The notes under the pieces: model-generated
What the model was told of the DNA's origin: nothing
Seen by the model: only the letters and a program-made list of their open reading frames with translations
Databases searched by the model: none
In this document: positions 51,701 to 57,700 of the stretch, one piece after another
Layout: every line of letters starts with the position of its first letter
How positions within the stretch are numbered: position 1 is the first letter of the stretch
Position numbers and translations under genes: made by a program
From: Prosapia bicincta
Taxonomy: Eukaryota; Arthropoda; Insecta; Hemiptera; Cercopidae
Direction: 5' to 3'
DNA length: 64,000 nt
Assembly: GCA_036971475.1 (NCBI GenBank)
Contig: JBAIZL010000005.1
Coordinates: forward strand, 62,516,155 to 62,580,154

Positions 51701-54700
51701 TTGTGACTAAACCTATTTTAATAAATAGTTTTAAAAAACTCATTTACATTATTTAGAAAATAAATTTATCATTTTTATTTTCTAAGTAAGTTATGGCTGA
51801 AATAATTAATTATTATTTAAAAAATAATTAACTCTGATCATATTATTGTAATAGAACAATATTTCAAAAATAATGAATTTTTTAGATTCACAAACTATGA
51901 CACATTAACAAAATTATATCAGTAGCATTCTACAGTATCATGTTTTAAAGGTATTTTGCCCACAGTAAAAAAAATTATTAGATTTTGGTCTAATTATGTA
52001 CAAAACTACGATCTACTCCTTATATCGCAAAGGTTATACAGATTTCTAAGAAAAATAATCAGTTTTTGTTATGCTTCATCTCAATTTACTGGTACTGAAA
52101 AAAGTTAAAAAGCATAAGATTCACATTCATCATGACCATATTTAAATACTTAAGAACTAGTTAACCATTTGGAAACTGCATGGGTTGTCACACCTTAAGG
52201 AAAAGAATTAGCATTACAATAATGAATAAGAAATATCCATTTTTACAAGGACTATGGAAAGTGAAATTAGCATAAATATGAAAATAAGAAACTCATTAGT
52301 TTTATCTCAGCCTTGACATATTTAAACGTTTTCATTACAATTTTAATTACTTTTTAAATACCTGTAAAAATTTGTCTTTTTAGTTACTTGATTTAGTACC
52401 AGACAGCACACCTGGAACGAATAACTTTGTTTTAATGCAATATGTTTATTTTAAATATATGAGGAAATTTTTCTAAATATTTTCAGACTTAGAAGACATA
52501 AAGTTTTTACATTTTAAAACAATTATTAAATAAAACTAATTTGAAAAATTTGAAGAACTGAAACATAACCAACAGATACAAAACTGTATAGAGTAAATAT
52601 GTTTTTACTTTACACTATAATAAAATATAACTATTTTATAATCACTTGAACATATATTAGTATTTTACACTTGCCCATAGCAGCATTTACGTTTTTGTTT
52701 ATTGAGACGGTCGTTTCGAGAGACGTTTCCCACAGTCAACTCAAATCGTAAATATTAATATTATTTTATAACAAGTGTCTGATTATTAACAAATTGGGTG
52801 TATGCCTACATTAGATCCAGGGCACCAGTACACACTTTTGACCCTCTTTAAATCTTTTTTATCTACACAAATTGCACAAACACGGTATTTGCGTACGGGT
52901 AAGTGCTCCAAGAAATGTTCCCTATTACTAGTACTTTTTGGTAGGCCTATTTACAGACAAATGATAGATGGACTTGTCACTATTGTCTACCCCTCCCATA
53001 TTGTGATTATATCTGTCAATCATGATTTGTTTCACTGCCTGAAGACCATGCTTGCTTCTTATCATCTTATCCTCAGCATGACAACCGGTACTAATCAAGT
53101 AAACTGGTTTACGGCTTTTCTTCTGTTTATATTTGACCAATAAAACTTTGCCTGTTAGGCCTATACCGGTAATAAACACTTATTCGATTCCTAAATTCAC
53201 ATTCTTTACATTTACAGCAGATCTTTAGTATTTTTATTGACAGTTCCTGTCAAAAAATTATTTCTTGAAGCTAGTTCTTGGGCAAGAGGCAGTTTTGTAT
53301 ACCAGTTATCAGTAAAAACATGGTATCCTTTATCAAGGAGTTGACAAATTTGCAACTCATTGACAACAACTTTTTGTGTAAAAGGATCATCTCCATTAGC
53401 CAAAAAATCTTTCCCACTGTATAGTGAAACATTTAGTATATAACTGGAGTCAGTATCACATGTCTCAAATTTTTTTATACCGAATCTGCAGTGTTTTTTC
53501 TTAGGTAGGTACTGTATAAATTTGTAGCGGTTCTTCATGCCTATCAAACTTTCATCTATCGAAATGTTTTGTTTGGGTATGAAATACTTTTTCATTGCAG
53601 CATTCATATGATCAAGAAGAAGCCTAACCTTTTGCCAGGGATCGTAGCCCGGTTGACCCCGACGTCTTCCGGTATTTCTTCCACGTCTAAAATGTCACTC
53701 CAACTATCAGCATCATCACTATCACATTCTAATAGTTCCCTAATGTCACTTGAAGTAAGTTGTCCATGATTATATTATAATAAAACAGATCGACATAACC
53801 TTAGTGTAGAACAAGCAACAAAGACGGGAGCATATACGTCAAAAACGTAAAAATTATGTCAGCTCACAGCTGTCTGTTTGTCGGGAGATATTTAGCAAGG
53901 CCATAGAGGTAAAAATATTCTGGGTGATCATAAAATGAAAGTCCACATCCTTTTGAAACTAACTGTGTAATGTACTACGCAAACTGATTATTAGATGCCG
54001 AGAAAAACATCAATTATAAAGCAACCGTTTGGTCGCCGTGTAAGACGGCGATGCCACTCCACGTAAAGCGACTGTCGCCGTCTCATGCGGCGATTGCCAG
54101 TTGTAGGGTTAATATATTTACAGAATGTCTGGTTAAGGTAAGTTAGGTTACAAAAAATATCACTGAACTTGGCAAATAGTTGAACTTACCATAGTATAAT
54201 ATAATATGGTCTTTTGCTTCCTCTACTTTTAGAGACGATTTTGTGATTATTTTCCTTACCCACAGCTTATGAAAAGTTGTAAAAAAAACAAAATTTATGA
54301 TATACATCAAGATAACAAAAAGAAACTTAGTTGCAGGGCAAACAAATTAGACAAGCAAATGAGTAAAAATTAATTGTATATTGGCCCAAACATAGGGGCA
54401 ATGAGGATGAAGTTTCTACATCAACAGTGTTACAATCCTATAACAGGCTTAAAAAATGAACAAAAAAATTGTACTATAAAACAAAAATTAAGGTCCAAAA
54501 CTACGACATATGCTGCATCGTTCCTTGAAAGGAATAGGCTACATAAATATTCTGAATCCAATCTTGAAAAATGTTTGTTAAACTGCACCAACACTCTATT
54601 ATCTACACATGTGAATCAGCTTACCATTTTTATTCGGATTATTTTATATGGTCATGAATAATTAATGGATTAAAAGGATTTATCTACTGAATTTTTTGCT

Positions 54701-57700
54701 AAGGTCTTATTAAAAAAACAACAGATGTAAATAAATGAAAAGGAAAACAGGCTTGCAAGAAATATGGGAAAACACATGCACAAACAAATGAAGGTATTTC
54801 GGATGCTAAATAAAACAATAGATGATCAATATGATAAAAACCAACATTTCATTCTAAAACTAGTGCAAATTAAAGTTATTAAAACTATTCTGCGGAAAAA
54901 CGTACTAGAAAATTCAACTTGAAAGATTCACAAACTGCACAAACAGAATAATCAAGAAGAAAAGAATTCGCTTTTTAATTTTACATGATTGTTTAAAATA
55001 TAATTTTTCAAAACATTTTTAAATATTTTTTTACTACATATAACAGGTGTCTCTATTCTTTCTAATATAAAATTTGTAAATTACATAAAACATTAAATGT
55101 AGATACACCTTCATCAAAAAGCACAATTCTGACTAAAAATGATTTTTACTTATGAAATAATGGTAAATAAGATATATATTACGGGAAATCAAATATTGTT
55201 GTTTAAATTCTTGACTGTAATTCCTATTAGTGTCTTTTCAAATTGTACAGTCATTGCATGTTTAAAGAGTTGAACAACCTAAGAAAGATGTAACCTACTT
55301 CTATCCAGCATAACATATGCAAGGCAAAACCATTTGGTCCAGTTTTATTTTTAACGTACATTTCTCAAAACATATAAACTATAGATAACTTATGTAACTA
55401 ATAGATAACTTCATAAGTGTTGATTGTTGGGATTTTTGTCAGTAATTTATTTTGCTTTTTTTAATAATTGTTTTCATTTGCTATTTTTTTAAAGTAATTT
55501 TTATATTTGCACATCATTCATTTCTTCAAAACTTTTGCAATTTACATTTCATATACAGTATATGATTTTAATGAATATTATAATTGTAATAAACAGTGCT
55601 TATTTATACAAACCATAATTTAAAAATAATGGGTTTTAAGTGAAACATTCTTTTCCTCAATTTTTACTTTTAAACAAAGTAATACTTAACAAAGCATGAG
55701 CATACTCATATTTTATTATTTTTTACATATGTTACTAAAAAATAATTTATAACACAAAACAAGTATATTTAAGCATTGCAAAACATAAATACTGTTTAAA
55801 ATTTGAAAAATTGAAACATTACCTCAATGAATCAACACAAACAAAAGTTTATAAAGACTCTAAAACTACTTGAACTAGTATGTTACACTTGGCTATAGTA
55901 GGAGCATATGCCCTTTTTATTATTGAGGATGCATGTTTATCCAGGAAGATGTGTATCCCATTCTCAACTCAAATCCAAAATATTAATATTATTTTATAAC
56001 ATCTATCTGGTTATTATTAATATACTAGCAATGTGTATGGTTAAGATAAGTGAGGTTATTAAAAGTATCACTAAACTTGGCAAATGGTTGAACTTAGCAT
56101 AATATAAGTTTACTTCCAATACTGGATAGCCACAAAGCACTATATTATACTATGTTACAGATCATTATATTACAATATAGCTACAAGTATCCGGTTAAGA
56201 TGAATTTCGTTAAAAAAGAAATAAAACCAGTTTCAATATACACTAATTAGTATTTGGTTACTATTGACTATGTTCAATGTATGTTAGTCACCGGTTGTTT
56301 AACATATCTGTGTTGCAAAACCTATGCACTCATTCAATGCGGATATGGATTATTTTATGCAGAACAATTCATTTGACTTTTTTTTAACTAAATCTATCTC
56401 AGGCATATACTTAGCAATTATATTTTTATGTGTGTGCAAGTTGTACTATAGAAAGTTTTTATTTAGAAAAATTTGCCAAACTACAAAGATAAGAAGATCA
56501 AAGTAATTGTTTAAACATCATTAAAAATATGTTTACTGTCATATACGTTATTATAAATTATACTTTGCCTAAAATTACACGACATCATCGCTAGAGTTTT
56601 ATTTACTAATTATTAAAATTAATACTAAGTACAAAAAAGTTTCAAAGTAAACTCACAACATGAGCAACTTATTGCATGCACATTTTTTAATCAATAAAGC
56701 AGTATTAAAGGAAGTAGGAAAATAAGCTCAGAACTGTGTTATAAAGTTCAGTTTTAACTGATTTCAAGGAAAATTGTAAGGAAACTACCACCCAAACCTT
56801 ATAGATCCTTGATACACTCATGAATATCTACTTTATAGCATATAATGATTCATTTTAAACTTTGTAAATTATTACAAGAAATAATATTGTAATCAAAGAA
56901 ATCATATAAAAAGCCTAAACTACGTGACCTTACAACTAACCCAGAATATAAAGAAACAAATACCACTGGTTTAAAACATTGCAAAAATCTGAAACTAAAC
57001 AAAGAAAACTCTTTTACAAAGAAAAGAGATCAATAAAAAATATAAAGCTGTAAAGTTTACAATCAAGAGCACAGTGGTACAATATATTACAATGAAAATA
57101 TTGGAAAGAACACAATACCACAAAAATATTAGTATATTGGGTTCTTTCCAATATTGTCATTGTAAAGTTTGTAAATTTTATGATGGTAAAATATGAAGTG
57201 AATGTTGTTCTGCTTAGGGCAGTTAAAGTATGAAATAATAGACATAAAAGCATTCATTATAGGACACAAAAAAATAAATAGAATATTTTAATGAATCTAT
57301 TTGAGTTGGTAGCATCATGTGAAACCTTTAGAACTGCTAGGAAGTATTTGACCTTAGTCTCCCTTTGATAAGTTTGCAATATATTACAATAATAAGTTTT
57401 TTGTCACTATACAAAGATAAAAATACTTCTTACACTTTTGGTTTTAACTTGGCAAAAAAACCACTACTTACTAATATTTTCAGCACTTGGTCGTCAGCGC
57501 ACTATTCAATGCTGTGAGTCGTCAATATCAGTAAGTACTGGTTTTTTTTTACCAAGTTAATACCAAAAATGTAATTATAGAAAAACCTCAAGATGTACAA
57601 CACAAAAACTACAAAATACATCATTAATATTTAAAACATAATCAATAATTCAATTCAGAGAGCAATAGAAAATATTTAATGAACAGTATAATACAACGGT

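Larger units (their letters stand above)
52510..54260 (-). repeat. PLE-terminal-type repeat split by a piggyBac
   Basis: 52,510-52,789 plus 54,113-54,260 align as one repeat with 55,780-56,110. The left part holds the inverse of TTGACTG, GAAACGACCGTC (about 52,695-52,740), the hammerhead-like terminal region of the PLE E family. Confidence 0.75.

Noticed and set aside
54374..54661. 95-codon plus-strand frame in the first AMFR intron
   Set aside because: No recognisable motif, ends or codon-use support.
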